A DNA stretch of 64,000 nt from Bolinopsis microptera (lineage: Eukaryota; Ctenophora; Tentaculata; Lobata; Bolinopsidae): assembly GCF_026151205.1 (NCBI RefSeq), contig NC_087081.1, positions 15,796,837 through 15,860,836 of the forward strand. Direction: 5' to 3'. The notes below the pieces were generated by a model, which was given only the letters and a program-made list of their open reading frames with translations, did no database searches and was not told where the DNA came from. Made by a program: the position numbers and the translations under genes. This document shows positions 1 through 10,791 of this stretch, one piece after another. How positions within the stretch are numbered: the stretch's first letter is position 1; every line of letters starts with the position of its first letter.

Positions 1-146
1 GCAACAAACAGATATTTGGCTACGATAACGGCAAAACTGATGTTACGAAATGTAGTATCAAATTCTTTTGTAACACCCGAATGTCAAGACTTGGAGGCTG
101 GCCAAATTAAATTATTACTGTTTAGGCAAAAATTTGACATTCGGCG

Positions 147-222
147 CGCCGATCGAAATTTATCGGCGGCGGCGGCGTGTCGAATTTATCGGCGGCGGCG
201 GCGTACCGGCGGCGGCTCCCAC
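147..222. repeat. GC-rich minisatellite (CGG runs)
   Basis: Two tandem units each join a short AT-rich stem (cgaatttatc) to a run of CGG triplets, and a third CGG run follows. No gene is supported here. It lies just left of the first 1.39 kb unit. Confidence 0.7.
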
Positions 223-254
223 CTCTGATAAACAATAATTTAAGGTAACTTACT

Positions 255-1421
255 TTATTGATACTGGTGATTTAGTCTCGCTAGCTCATCATTGTACTTC
301 ATTGCTTCAGGAAGGCAGCCTTTTCGCAATTGTTCTTTGTTACTAAATTATAAGCACCTGAAATTATCAATGTACAAATTTGTTGCAGTACAACAAAAAC
401 TTATTTTATCATTAATCTTTACTATCACAATGGTGTTACAAAGTTAATTGAATATAATACCAACATTCTATTTCTGCTGATTTCCTCTTTGTTTCTAACG
501 AACCAATTGTTTTACTGTAATCACTTTGCTTTTCCAGATGCACCATAATATAGATTTGAAGTAGTCGGATTCTAACATAAGTAACATTGAATCATGAACC
601 GTTTAACTTTATTTTGAGAAAGCCCCCGTTGGTCTATAATATTTAAATATTCATGTTTTAGGGTGCCTGCATTAACTGACTTGATATACGTTGGTTTCTT
701 TGTCTTACCTTGCATGGACGAAGGAACAGCTCCTTCTTGCGGTGTCTGTATGATACATTAGGATCGTTTACAGCAATAAACCTGGAAATGTCTTTGTTAA
801 ATGTGACATCAAACTATACCCTGGATTGTTGAGAGATATTAAGGTTAGAATTTCGTCTCTCCCTCAGAAAGGCTAGTGTAAGTGTAAAATCACAGATTAG
901 CTAAGAAAGAGATACTTTTAAGGATCAATTCTTATTTTGGTTATTTGAGAATGATTGTGAACAAACTCAGAAATAGCAGAAAAATTCCCCATGAAACATT
1001 AAATCGTCAGTAACACAAGGCTAATCGCTAAGTGCTATAAAACGCACAATTATACCATCAACTATCACTCAATAGGTCCGTGTTAGTACACTTGCTGTCG
1101 TCGAGAAGAATCTGATCCGCTTCATGACGATCAGAGTTGCTAATAAACTCCGAAAAATCTCGTCTGCTTCTATCTTTTTAAGATATAAGGAGTTTACATC
1201 AACACCTGTGATGGTGAATTGTTGTAAAATTTTACTAGACAATGTTAACGCGGAGAAATAGCTGATAACAAGAAAAACACAAGAAAAATGATAGCTAATC
1301 GAGAAATAACATTCAAATTTAATTATGGGCTCAGCTGCAAAAGGAATACGTGATACTACACCAACATAAATGTGTTCGATAATTTTCCTTCGTTCAATAT
1401 TCCGTTAACTTACGTTTTTAT
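255..1421 (-). pseudogene. Microprotein gene, array copy 1 (start and one splice site lost)
   Basis: Read on the minus strand, the exons lie at 1414-1421, 1067-1163, 709-745 and 255-304, matching copy 3 exon for exon. Two changes suggest decay. The start codon position of exon 1 reads ATA instead of ATG. The GTAAGT donor after exon 2 has become GATAGT (1061-1066). The body of the protein is still open: exon 2 carries an in-frame 3-nt insertion (one extra Asp), and its other changes are conservative (Leu to Phe twice). Exon 3 differs by Ile to Met, and exon 4 is identical to copy 3. This pattern suggests past protein-level constraint followed by recent loss. Use of an alternative start or donor cannot be excluded. 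Confidence 0.45.
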
Positions 1422-1662
1422 GTTCTTAACTAACTAGGTGGCCATCTTAACGAAGGATCGTACGCTTCTTTTTTACTGGGTTAACTGCGTCTCGGAAAGA
1501 ATTGAACATTGTTACACTAATTTAAATAGGTTTTTGTGAATGTCAAATATCGATTTAAGTCTACAGATACTTTGCGAAAAGATCTTATCAAGTAAATAAG
1601 TAAATAAACAATATTTTAGGTAACTTACTTTATTGATACTGGTGATTTAGTCTCGTAGTTTA

Positions 1663-2820
1663 TCATTGTAGGTACTTCATTGCTTCATGAATGTAGCCTT
1701 TTCACAGTTGTTTTTTGTTACTCAATGCACCTTATAAGCACCTAAAATTATTAATGTAAAAATTTGTTCCAGAACAACAAACACCTATTTTATCAATAAT
1801 ATTTAGTGTCGCAATGGTGTTACAAAGTTAATCGATTATATAATACCAAAATACTATTTCTGCTGATTTCCTCCTTGTTTCTAACGAACCAATTGTTATA
1901 CTGTAATCACTTTGCTTTTCCAGATGCACTGTGATATAGATTTGAAGTAATCGGATTATAACATAAGGCATGTTGGATCGTGAGCCGTTAAACTTTATTT
2001 TGAGAAAGCCCCCGTTGGTCTATAGTATTTAAATATTCATGTTTTAGGGTGCAATTACCTGACCTGATAAACGTTGGTTTCTTTGTCTTACCTTGTATGG
2101 ACGAAGGAACAGCTCCTTCTTGCGGTGTCTGTATGAACTATGATACATTAGGATCGTTTACAGCAATAAACCTGCAAATGTCTTTGTAAAATGTGACATT
2201 AAACTATATTCTGGATTGTTCTGATATATTAAGGTTAGAATTTCGTCTCTCCCTCAAAAAAGCTAGTGTAAGTTCAAAATCACAGATTAGCTAAGATAGA
2301 GATACTTTAAAGGATCAATTCTTAACTTCGGTTTTAGTGAATGATTGAGAACAAACTCAGAAATAGCAGAAATATTCCCCAACATTAAATCGTCAGTAAC
2401 ACAAGGCTAATCGCTCAGTGCTATAAAACGCACAATTATTCGATCAAAAGCTTGAGTGCCTTACCATCAACTTACACTCAATAGGTCCGTGTTAGTACAC
2501 TTGCTGTCGTCGAGAAGAATCTGATCCGCTTCATGACGAGAGTTGCTAATAAGCTCCGACAAATCTCGTCTGCTTTTATCTTTTTAAGATATAAGGAGTC
2601 TACGTCAACACCTGTGATTGTGAATTGTTGTGAATTTTTACTATACCATGTGGAGAAATAGCTGATACCAAGAAAAACTTAAGAAAACGATAGCTAATCG
2701 AGAAATAACATTCAAATCATATCATGGGCTCAGCTGAAAAAGGAATACGTGATGCTACGCCAACATAAATATGTTCGATGATTTTCCTTCGTTCAATATT
2801 CCATTAACTTACGTTTTCAT
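1663..2820 (-). CDS. Microprotein gene, array copy 2 (shortened C-terminus)
   Basis: The minus-strand exons are 2813-2820 (ATG plus five bases), 2476-2569, 2092-2128 and a last exon entered at 1682. The donors after exons 1 and 2 are GTAAGT and the donor after exon 3 is GTAAGA. The acceptors end in AG. Exon 2 encodes a segment with the motif HEADQILLDDSK, and exon 3 encodes TPQEGAVPSSIQ. Relative to copy 3 the last exon has a 4-nt insertion, so the frame stops at 1663-1665 after six residues of that exon. The predicted protein is about 52 residues instead of 62. The first three exons are intact. No known family was recognised. Confidence 0.45.
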
Positions 2821-3019
2821 GTTCTTAACTTAGGTTGCCATCTTAACATTGGAGCGTACACTTCTTTTTTACTGGGGTACTGCGTCTCGGAAAGAATTGA
2901 ACATTGTTACACTAATAGTTTTTTGTGAATGTCAAATATCGATTTAAGTCTACAAATATTTTGCGAAAAGATCTTAACAAGTAAATAAGTAAATAAACAA
3001 TAATTTTAGGTAACTTACT

Positions 3020-4241
3020 TTATTGATACTGGTGATTTAGTCTCGCTAGCTCATCATTGTACTTCATTGCTTCAGGAAGGCAGCCTTTTCGCAGTTGTTC
3101 TTTGTTACTAAATTATAAGCACCTGAAATTATCAATGTACAAATTTGTTGCAATACAACAAAAACTTATTTTATCATTAATCTTCGATTCTTCACCTATC
3201 AGTATCACAATGGTGTTACAAAGTTAATTGAATATAATACCAACATACTATTTTTTCTGATTTCCTCCTTGTTTCTAACGAACCAATTGTTTTACTGTAA
3301 TCACTTTGCTTTTCCAGATGCACCATAATATAGATTTGAAGTAGTCGGATTCTAACATAAGTAATATTGAATCATGAGCCGTTAAACTTTATTTTGAGAA
3401 AGCCCCCGTTGGTCTATAGTATTTAAATATTCATGTTTTAGGGTGCCATTACCTGACCTGATAAACGTTGGTTTCTTTGTCTTACCTTGTATGGACGAAG
3501 GAACAGCTCCTTCTTGCGGTGTCTGTATGAAACATAAGGATCGTTTACAGCAATAAACCTGCAAATGTCTTTGTGAAATGTGACATTAAACTATATTCTG
3601 GATTGTTGAGTGATTTTAAAGTTAGAATTTCGTCTCTCCCTCAGAAAACCAAGTGTAAGTTCAAAATCACAGATTAGTTAAGATAAAGATACTTTTAAGG
3701 ATCAATTCTTATTTTGGGTATTTGAGAATGATTGTGAACAAACTCAGAAATAGCAGAAAAATTCCCCGACATTAAATCGTCAGTAACACAAGGCTAATCA
3801 TTAAGTACCATAAAACGCACAATTATTCGATCATGAGATTGAGTGTCTTACCATCAACTTACACTTAATAGGTCCGTGTTAGTACACTTGCTGTCGTCGA
3901 GAAGAATCTGATCCGCTTCATGACGAGAGTTGCTAATAAGCTCCGACATATCTTGTCTGCTTTTATCTTTTTAAGATATAATGAGTCTACGTCAACACCT
4001 GTGATGGTGAATTGTTTTGAATTTTTACTCGACCATGTGGAGAATTAGCTGATAACAAGAAAAACGCAAGAAAAACGCAAGAAAAACGCAAGAAAAACGC
4101 AAGAAAAACGATAGCTAATCGAGAAATAACATTAAAATTATATCATGGCCTCAGCTGCAAAATGAATACGTGATGCTACACCAACATAAATGTGTTCGAT
4201 AATTTTCCTTCGTTCAATATTCCGTTAACTTACGTTTTCAT
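3020..4241 (-). CDS. Four-exon 62-residue protein, array copy 3 (intact)
   Basis: The gene reads on the minus strand as exon 1 4234-4241 (ATGAAAAC), exon 2 3863-3956, exon 3 3486-3522 and exon 4 3020-3069. Coding length is 8+94+37+50 = 189 nt, or 62 residues plus TAA. The donors are GTAAGT, GTAAGT and GTAAGA, and all acceptors end in AG. The phases interlock exactly (2, 0, 1). The protein has no signal peptide or membrane segment. It is polar and likely helical, with key stretches HEADQILLDDSK (exon 2), TPQEGAVPSSIQ (exon 3) and MKYNDELARLNHQYQ (C-terminus). The stop codon overlaps an AATAAA motif, a possible poly(A) signal. A three-codon upstream ORF (Met-Ala-Thr-stop) precedes the start. 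Copies 1 and 2 keep the same frame with in-frame or conservative changes. The family was not recognised, and the model rests on sequence signals only. Confidence 0.55.
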
Positions 4242-4662
4242 GTTCTTAACTAACTAGGTCGCCATCTTAACCAAGGATCGTACTCTTCTTTTTAACTGGG
4301 TTAACTACGTCTTGGAAAGAATTGAAGATTGTTACACTAATAGTAGGTTTTTGTGAATATCGGTATTTCTAATTCTAATATAAGTAATGTTGGATTATGA
4401 GCCGTTTGAGAATGCCCCGTTGGTCAGTATTAGAATATTCATGTTTTAGGGTGTCATTACCTGGCCTGCTTCTTTGTCTTACCTTGAGTGATACAAACTC
4501 AGAAAATCTGAAGATGTCTCCGTATTAATGACACAAGGCTCATTGCCAGTTTCACAATACGCACAACCATTTGATGATCAAATATTGATCACGCAATAGA
4601 ATATTAGATGATTGGGATAAAAATCTTGTGTATTTTATTGTCAACTTACATTATAGTTAAGC

Positions 4663-5304
4663 TTAGTCGTCGAGAATTAGGGCCTGATCCGTTTCAATAT
4701 GATGAGGAATGCTCATAAGCTCCAGGAAATCTCGTCTGCCTTTATACTTATAGTAATGGACTTCAGAACTTGTGTTGCAGAAAATTGTTGTGAATTTTGC
4801 TCGAACATGTGGAGAAGCGCGGCTGGTATCAGAAATAAGCGCAGGAAAACTTTTTAAAATCGAGGAGTAACGTTTTTAATGCTATCAGTGGGCTCGGCTG
4901 AAAAAAGGTTCAAGATACTGCGCCAAAATAAATTCTTTTAATGATTTTCTTATCCAGTACTACTTCTTTGTTGATTTACATTTAAGACCGTTTTTTACGC
5001 AATTTCATGCTCATAACTTTTTCGCGATCCAGGATTACAGACTTTTACATTCGCGCGGTCTTACAGGATATTGGTTCATTTGCAATGAACTCGGTGAACT
5101 GAATTTCGAAAAGAATCGAATTATGTTACACTAATAAAGTTTAGTTAATCTTAGATTTACGTCAAAATAAGTATTTCCGGAAGATGTCAAGAATTAAGTA
5201 TTAGTAAGGAAACAAATTTTGCAGGTCGATAACTTACTTTTTGGATTCTGGTCACTGCAAGACTCTATAAATTCCATATCTTCGTGCAAATCAGTTATAG
5301 TGGT
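4663..5304 (-). pseudogene. Diverged array copy 4 remnant
   Basis: On the minus strand, 4663-4735 aligns with exon 2 of the array genes. It keeps an acceptor (GCAG) and the frame, reading RDFLELMSIPHHIETDQALI before a TAA at 4663-4665. A GTAAGT donor remains downstream at 4644-4649. The exon 3 region (about 4,470) is deleted. A further open segment, 5238-5304, starts after a CAG acceptor and ends at a GTAAGT donor. It aligns with the 3' end of exon 4 of the other copies but has no stop. It may be the last exon of a lost neighbouring unit, or an exon of an older, longer form of the gene. Confidence 0.35.
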
Positions 5305-5469
5305 CTGGTACTACTCCAGGGATCCTCGTGCTACTCTGTACTCTGTAGTCGAATAGTTAGTTGATTTCTTCATGGTTATGTCTATTATTTATCCTGAAAA
5401 GAAGATCAGTTAACGCACCGATCTTTATTTTCTGTTGACACTTGCAAATATACCAAGCAAATTGGGGTA

Positions 5470-6695
5470 CCTTAGTTCCCAAAAATTTGTGTGCCATTAT
5501 ATTGAGCACAATTTATTTGAGCCCGAAAAATTTGGGCAGAAAATTTGAACTCATTTGGGCGACCGAAAATTTGGGCACAAATTCTTCGAAAAATGAACGA
5601 TTTTCCACTAAAATTTCAGTTAGATATTTGCCTTAGTTCATTATTATTCCTTATTATTCCAGTCATTTTGCTTTCAATTTTAAGCATGTAGGTGGTAGTC
5701 TGAGTTGTTTCACATTATGAAATTTACGATCTGCCCAGTAACTACTAAAAAATACAGTGATGATGGCAGTGCACAGTACAAAATGATAGATATACAATAG
5801 TGATATTTAGTGTCTCAATCAGATAGTTTATTCTACTTACACTCAGCATATCTTATCATACCCCTTTCACATACAATTATCATTATGACGCCTCACCAGG
5901 TGGTCGAAAGGTTTGACCAGTGTCCAGTTCTTTGAGAAAATCCTTCTTCCCCATCAACAACCCTGAGCAGAAAGCGCTACTGATATCAGATGTGTTTCGG
6001 GCCCAACACACACAGACACTAAATTAAGATTTGATGACAGCCAACAACTGCATCCTACAGAAAGTTCCAGCTAATATGACCCATCATCTACAGCCCCTGG
6101 ACATATCTATCAATGGACTGGCTAAGAAATTCATGCGCAATAAGTACGAAGATTGGTACGCGAAAAACATAGTGTGTCAGCTCAATGGAGGAGTTTCATC
6201 AGACAATGTGAAAATTTATACCCGCTTGACAGTGATCCGTGAAGTACACGCTCGTTTAAAAGGGAGGCCAGATGACATAAGGAAAGGCTTTGAGAAGTTG
6301 GGTATAACTGATGCTTGTAGATCAGAATTTACGGTGGATGATAATCCATTTGCAGATCTTGTTTAAATTTCTAGCTATCCGTACCTCTAGCCATTTGTTT
6401 TATTAGTAGCTGTTAGCTATTCCAGTTATTTCTATTCATTTAAAATATAAGCCTTTTTACTTGGTCAAGCCATGAATGACAGATTAGAAAACTAAAATTT
6501 CAAATATTATTTCACTTGGATATGAAGAAAAAGCCATCTTTCTATAGATTTCAGGGCCACAGGCCAAATGCCAAAAGTTTGGTTAGCAAAAAATTTAGCA
6601 GACGGAAAAGATTTATGCAATTAATTTGGTCTGCAAAAAATTTGGGCGAGAGGCCCGCTCAAATTTTTTGTCGCCCAAATTTTTGGGAATTAAGG
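5470..6695 (+). mobile_element. Pogo/Tigger-like DNA transposon, decayed
   Basis: The element is bounded by inverted repeats: CCTTAGTTCCCAAAAATTTG on the left and, read from the other end, CCTTAATTCCCAAAAATTTG on the right. A TA dinucleotide flanks each side (5468-5469, 6696-6697), the target duplication typical of Tc1/mariner/pogo transposons. Subterminal AATTTGGGC-type motifs recur inside both ends. The 1.2 kb length is too short for a full transposase. Only a C-terminal transposase fragment remains, annotated separately. Confidence 0.8.
5941..6366 (+). pseudogene. Pogo/Tigger-type transposase fragment (C-terminal part)
   Basis: The reading frame gives the end of a DDE superfamily transposase. 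LLISDVFRAQHT holds the second catalytic aspartate region, and an in-frame TAA (6025-6027) follows. The run PANMTHHLQPLDISINGLAK is characteristic of pogo/Tigger/jerky-type proteins. The frame ends at 6366 in an acidic tail. The N-terminal DNA-binding domain and first catalytic residue are absent, so the protein cannot be functional. It lies between the inverted repeats of the 5470-6695 element and is the source of its family assignment. Confidence 0.8.
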
Positions 6696-6697
6696 TA

Positions 6698-8265
6698 TGT
6701 CGTAAATTAGATATAAATTAAAGTTTTAAATTAAAATCATTATTAATACTAATAGTAACTATGAAATAGATAAATACAATATAAATACTTAAATATTTGA
6801 AAGTTTAACTAAAGCCCTCAAAATAGTAGTAGATTATGATATACGTCTATTCATGTTTGTGTAAGCAGATTAGTATTCATAAATGAATGTTGATAATTTA
6901 AGAACATACCAAACCATGAGCTCAGTTGAGTTCCGTCTGATGAAGTCTGATGAAGTCTGGCTCACTGTCCGTCTTAATAAAGTACGATCTGACTGCAACG
7001 ATGTAATCAATCTATAATTCGACATATTATTGGGTTATGTGACAGGGAGAGATTTCAGATTTTAAGCGAAAATAACCAAAAGTAGGATATTTGGTAGACT
7101 AAGATAACAATTACATAAGTATCAAATACATTAATTATTAGCCTAAAATAAGTTTCAAACCTTAGAGGTAGTTTTAAGCAGGTATAACTATGGAAATAAA
7201 AACGTGACATTAAACAAAAGAAATTGATAGAAATTATCAAGGTTTATCGATCAGCATAGATGTAATCTTAGTTTAACCAAATTGATTTACCAATGTTTAA
7301 TGCGAAAATAGTGCTACACTAAACAGTAAATTAGTAAAACGTTTCACGGCTAAAATATGCAATAATTTTTAGGGAAAGTTTAATGAAATAGCTTCATTAT
7401 CCAAATATAAACTCTCAAATTAAACTGTGAGCAAACCTGGTTGGAAGCTGATTGAGATCCATTAGTTATCGCCATCTGTTTATCTTTTAGTCTTGATACA
7501 ATCGTCATTTTCGGTATACTTCACTTGAAATATGACAAAAACAGTTAATTGATATCAATTTCACTTTAGAAATAAGCTATAAACTTATAAAATGCTCATT
7601 CTTTTTCCATATTTTATGTAAAATTTGAGTATGATATGTTACATTTATTTGGAGCTATTAGATGAAAACATGAAACTTGTAAGTGAAGTTATCCCGTATT
7701 TTTGTCAATTATGGCCATCAGGAATTGGGTTTTCGCGATGAGCATGCATTCATCACTTAAAATTTACTTACTTGTGAACCTCGATAGAAATCCCCTCTAA
7801 TCCCCCGCAAAAACTTAACGGTCGAGTATATTTGTTCGCTGAGTTTCAAACTGGCGTCTCATAATGTTGACTGCTAAAATTTGTGCAGTTGATCTTAAAT
7901 TTTAGTGTTCATCCTACTGGCTTTATATAATAGAAACAAAAAATATCTTAGTTAATAATTATTATATCTGGTTATAACTCCGAGATCATATCATGTCAGT
8001 ATATTTTACAGCGCGCGCGAAGTTCATGGGTACACATTTTTTGCTCTGCAACCGAAAGTCTTAAACATCCTGAAATAAAGATGTTCGGTTAGGGCTATCA
8101 TCTGATAAAAACTTTTTAGATTACTCCAATGAATCAGTTGTGGGATATAAAGAAACTTAAAAAGCTTCATTGTGTGTTTTCACACATACTTCACTCTAAT
8201 GTATACCGTGAACATATCATACTTGCTAATAGGTATATAGTAAGTTTTATAATGAGTAGTCTCAC
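6698..8265. other. AT-rich stretch, nothing identified
   Basis: No coding exon, repeat family or RNA gene could be supported here. A short duplication, tctgatgaagtctgatgaag, occurs near 6,937. Part of the stretch may be an intron or downstream sequence of the lectin-like gene whose exon begins at 8266. Confidence 0.4.
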
Positions 8266-8706
8266 CTTGTTTCCCGATTACCACTATCTCGTACACACCT
8301 GGAACGTAACTTTTGTTAATCAACTCTAGCTTCACCGTTTCTCCGTATTTGCAGCTGGATTCAGGTGATAGGTTATCAAGTGCTGCTCCCTCTGTGTACA
8401 CTGTGAGGGCGTAATTGCTACAGGAGCTGCCACCCTCACAGGTACTACAGTCTCTTATAGAGCAGGTCCAGGTGTAGGAAGGATTACCATCTTTACTAAG
8501 CCGTATCACTTGTTCAACACAGTGAACCTGGTCTAGTGTTATCTTCAACCAGCTTTTACTGTCAGAACCAGGTGCTGTGTAGGAGGAAGTCTCCAGGTCA
8601 AGGTCTATAGCGTGGTTAGCAGCGTACTTCTCCTCGTTATCAATCATTGTGCGGGACTGTGCAGCACTGACTGGGACTATCTCACCATCCAGTCTTTCTC
8701 TCTTAG
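8266..8706 (-). CDS. Extracellular fucolectin/discoidin-type domain exon (partial gene)
   Basis: This minus-strand exon runs from an acceptor (TTATTGCAG) at 8707-8710 to a donor (CAAG|GTGAGA) at 8265. It is open for 146 codons and is phase 1 at both ends, as is usual for shuffled extracellular domains. The product reads AANHAIDLDLETSSYTAPG, then SWLKITLDQVHCVEQVIRL, then a cysteine-rich loop (CSIRDCSTCEGGSSC) and YVPGVYEIVVIGKQG. This is the order seen in F5/8 type C and fucolectin-tachylectin-like carbohydrate-binding modules. Several paired cysteines imply secretion. It is one internal exon of a longer protein. Neighbouring exons were not found in this window, so full domain content and function are unknown. 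Confidence 0.7.
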
Positions 8707-9045
8707 CTGCAATAACACGTATTACTTATACAGTACCTTTATAATATGTAACTAACGATATTTTTAACTGGCTACCGTACGAGCACTAAAGTTGATTTCA
8801 ATTATTATATTTCAATTATTATATTACGAATAATTTGAGCTAGCCTGATGGTATTCAGAGAGTGCATTAATGTAATGTACTGCGAGCTGGTCCCAAGTCC
8901 AAACGCCATGCCATCATTTCATTTTCATTATAATAACCTTATGTAGTTATTGACTACTGATGCGTAGGTTTATAATACAAGATTTATTGAAGAAACACGT
9001 CAATATTCATACAACGATTACTAATCTGCGTTACTCATACATTAT

Positions 9046-9215
9046 CAGTGGCGTAACGTTGCCTGTTGGCGCCCCCCCCCCCCCCCCCCCCGCCGAAAAA
9101 GCACCCCCTGTTGGCGCCCTCTCCCCTTTTGGTGCCCCTCCTTAAATTGCAAACAAATTAGGTGATTTTAGAGAATACGACGGTAAGTTTTGCTAGTACT
9201 TTAGTTAAGTTTTAG
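9046..9215 (+). mobile_element. Repeat family with GGCGTAACGTTGCC end, poly-C variant
   Basis: The segment starts CAGTGGCGTAACGTTGCC and continues with repeated TTGGCGCC boxes around a C-run of about 20 bases. The same end occurs inverted at about 34,711-34,741 and 38,297-38,324. The longer match to 34,555-34,741 covers the AT-rich part as well, so this is a dispersed repeat. No transposase is visible. The C-run is likely length-variable. Confidence 0.55.
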
Positions 9216-9468
9216 ATATTGTCTGTCCAACATTCCCGCGGGGTAGCCACGCCCATATTTGGTCCAAATTAGGCCGAATTTATCCAAATACCATGAACAT
9301 GCCCCATATCCATAGTTTATGTACTCTACTTGTAGCTAATGGTCTCCTGAACTCGTATATGAAATTTCATCAAGATTTGACAACAAATGGCTGAGTTATG
9401 AGCAAAAAACCATATGCCTCAAAAAAATTTGGCGGCGAAATTTCAAAATTTTCTCAGAAAAATTCAGC

Positions 9469-9493
9469 CCCCCCCCCCCCCCCCCCCCCCCCC
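9469..9493 (+). repeat. Poly-C run
   Basis: An uninterrupted run of about 25 C residues lies in otherwise AT-rich sequence. It is separate from the C-run at 9,072. Confidence 0.85.
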
Positions 9494-10728
9494 ATGAAAG
9501 TGAGAAAGTGGTCATTTAAGAGCAATAACTTATATGAAACCTACCACATTGAGCAGGAGAGAAGAGTAGGTGAAACGTTAGTAGAAGAAATATCGACATT
9601 TCTCTGTAGAAATAATTATTTTCAGTTTGAGTTAGCTTAAAGTTTAAATTTCACAAAGCAATTTTAAAATGATGCGTTTAAAAACAAAGCTCACATTCTA
9701 CTCATAACAACGATACTATATCTAGACATTAATTTCAATATTAATTCTGTTAGTTTCATTCAATTCAGTTGTTTTTCAGTTTATTTCAGTAAATTTTCAG
9801 TATAAAAATTATACCATTTAACAAACTTCGTCCTCTTCTGAAATGGGAATAACATCCGGTGACCGACAACTAAGAACCTCTCATTCCGGGCTCCCACAGG
9901 TATCACATCACATGGCCCAATCAGTGACGTATCATCGGTGATGTGATCCATATGGCATTTACGCTATCATTGAGGAAGAGGCTGAAATGGTCTGAGTGCA
10001 GTTATGAAGACCGATTAAACCCGCCTGAACAAAGGAACACACAGTGCTGTTAGGAAATATAGCGAACTGAGATGAGTTACACAGAGTGGTATTGCTTTAA
10101 CAAAAGATGGCAAGGATTACACAATTTTTTGATGTACCTCACCTATATGAGGATTGATTATTTATCTAGAAATTCTTTACAGTGGAATTATATGTGCCAT
10201 TAAACCTCTCCCCTTAAGTCTCGACATGACCCTGCGCCACTCCCTGAACCCCACCCAATACTCCCACCAATCTGTTTTAGCTTGCCTCCACTAACAGTCT
10301 GACTCAGACATCACAACCTAAGGTTGATTCACTTGATGGGGAGTTGAAGGACGCGTTTGCTGACCTTCTGAGTCTACATCCTCCGGAAGAGGATGTTACT
10401 AAGGAAATTAACGGTGGAGCTAATGGCGATGTGGGGAGCTTCGGTTAGTGACCGGTGTTTTATTTTGACTCTATTATAAACGTGAATCTATCATGATACT
10501 GATCCAATTCTACGTTTTGATGTCATTATCTGGGATTATAATCACGAGAATCTATAATTTTATCAATTATTAAAACCTCAGCCCCGGATTGTAAAAAATA
10601 TTTCTCAAACAGAGACTCAAACAGAAACTCAATATTATCTGCTGCAAATTACATACCTCAACTCTCGGAGTAGCTCGGAGATTATTGACCTGTCTCAAGA
10701 TGATATCGAGCTAGATGGTGAGTGAAAA

Positions 10729-10791
10729 TGACACGTGATAATGACACGTGATAATGACACGTGATAATGACACGTGATAATGACACGTGAT
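10729..10791 (+). repeat. 13-bp VNTR with CACGTG (E-box) in each unit
   Basis: Five tandem copies of tgacacgtgataa occur here. The matching positions have four in copy B (15463-15512) and five in copy C (22268-22331). CACGTG is the palindromic core bound by many bHLH factors. The sequence shows only the repeat; a regulatory role is inference. Confidence 0.8.

Larger units (their letters stand above)
230..5304. repeat. Tandem array of ~1.39 kb units (three, plus diverged fourth)
   Basis: The same sequence restarts at about 230, 1610 and 2996, giving three units of about 1,380-1,390 bp with only scattered substitutions and small indels. From about 4,376 a strongly diverged fourth unit continues, starting mid-unit. 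A related exon-like segment follows at 5,238-5,304. On the minus strand each unit contains what looks like a complete four-exon gene, annotated separately. The third unit also has a local expansion of an 11-bp motif (gaaaaacgcaa) near 4,060-4,100. The array therefore looks like tandem gene duplication rather than satellite DNA. Confidence 0.85.
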
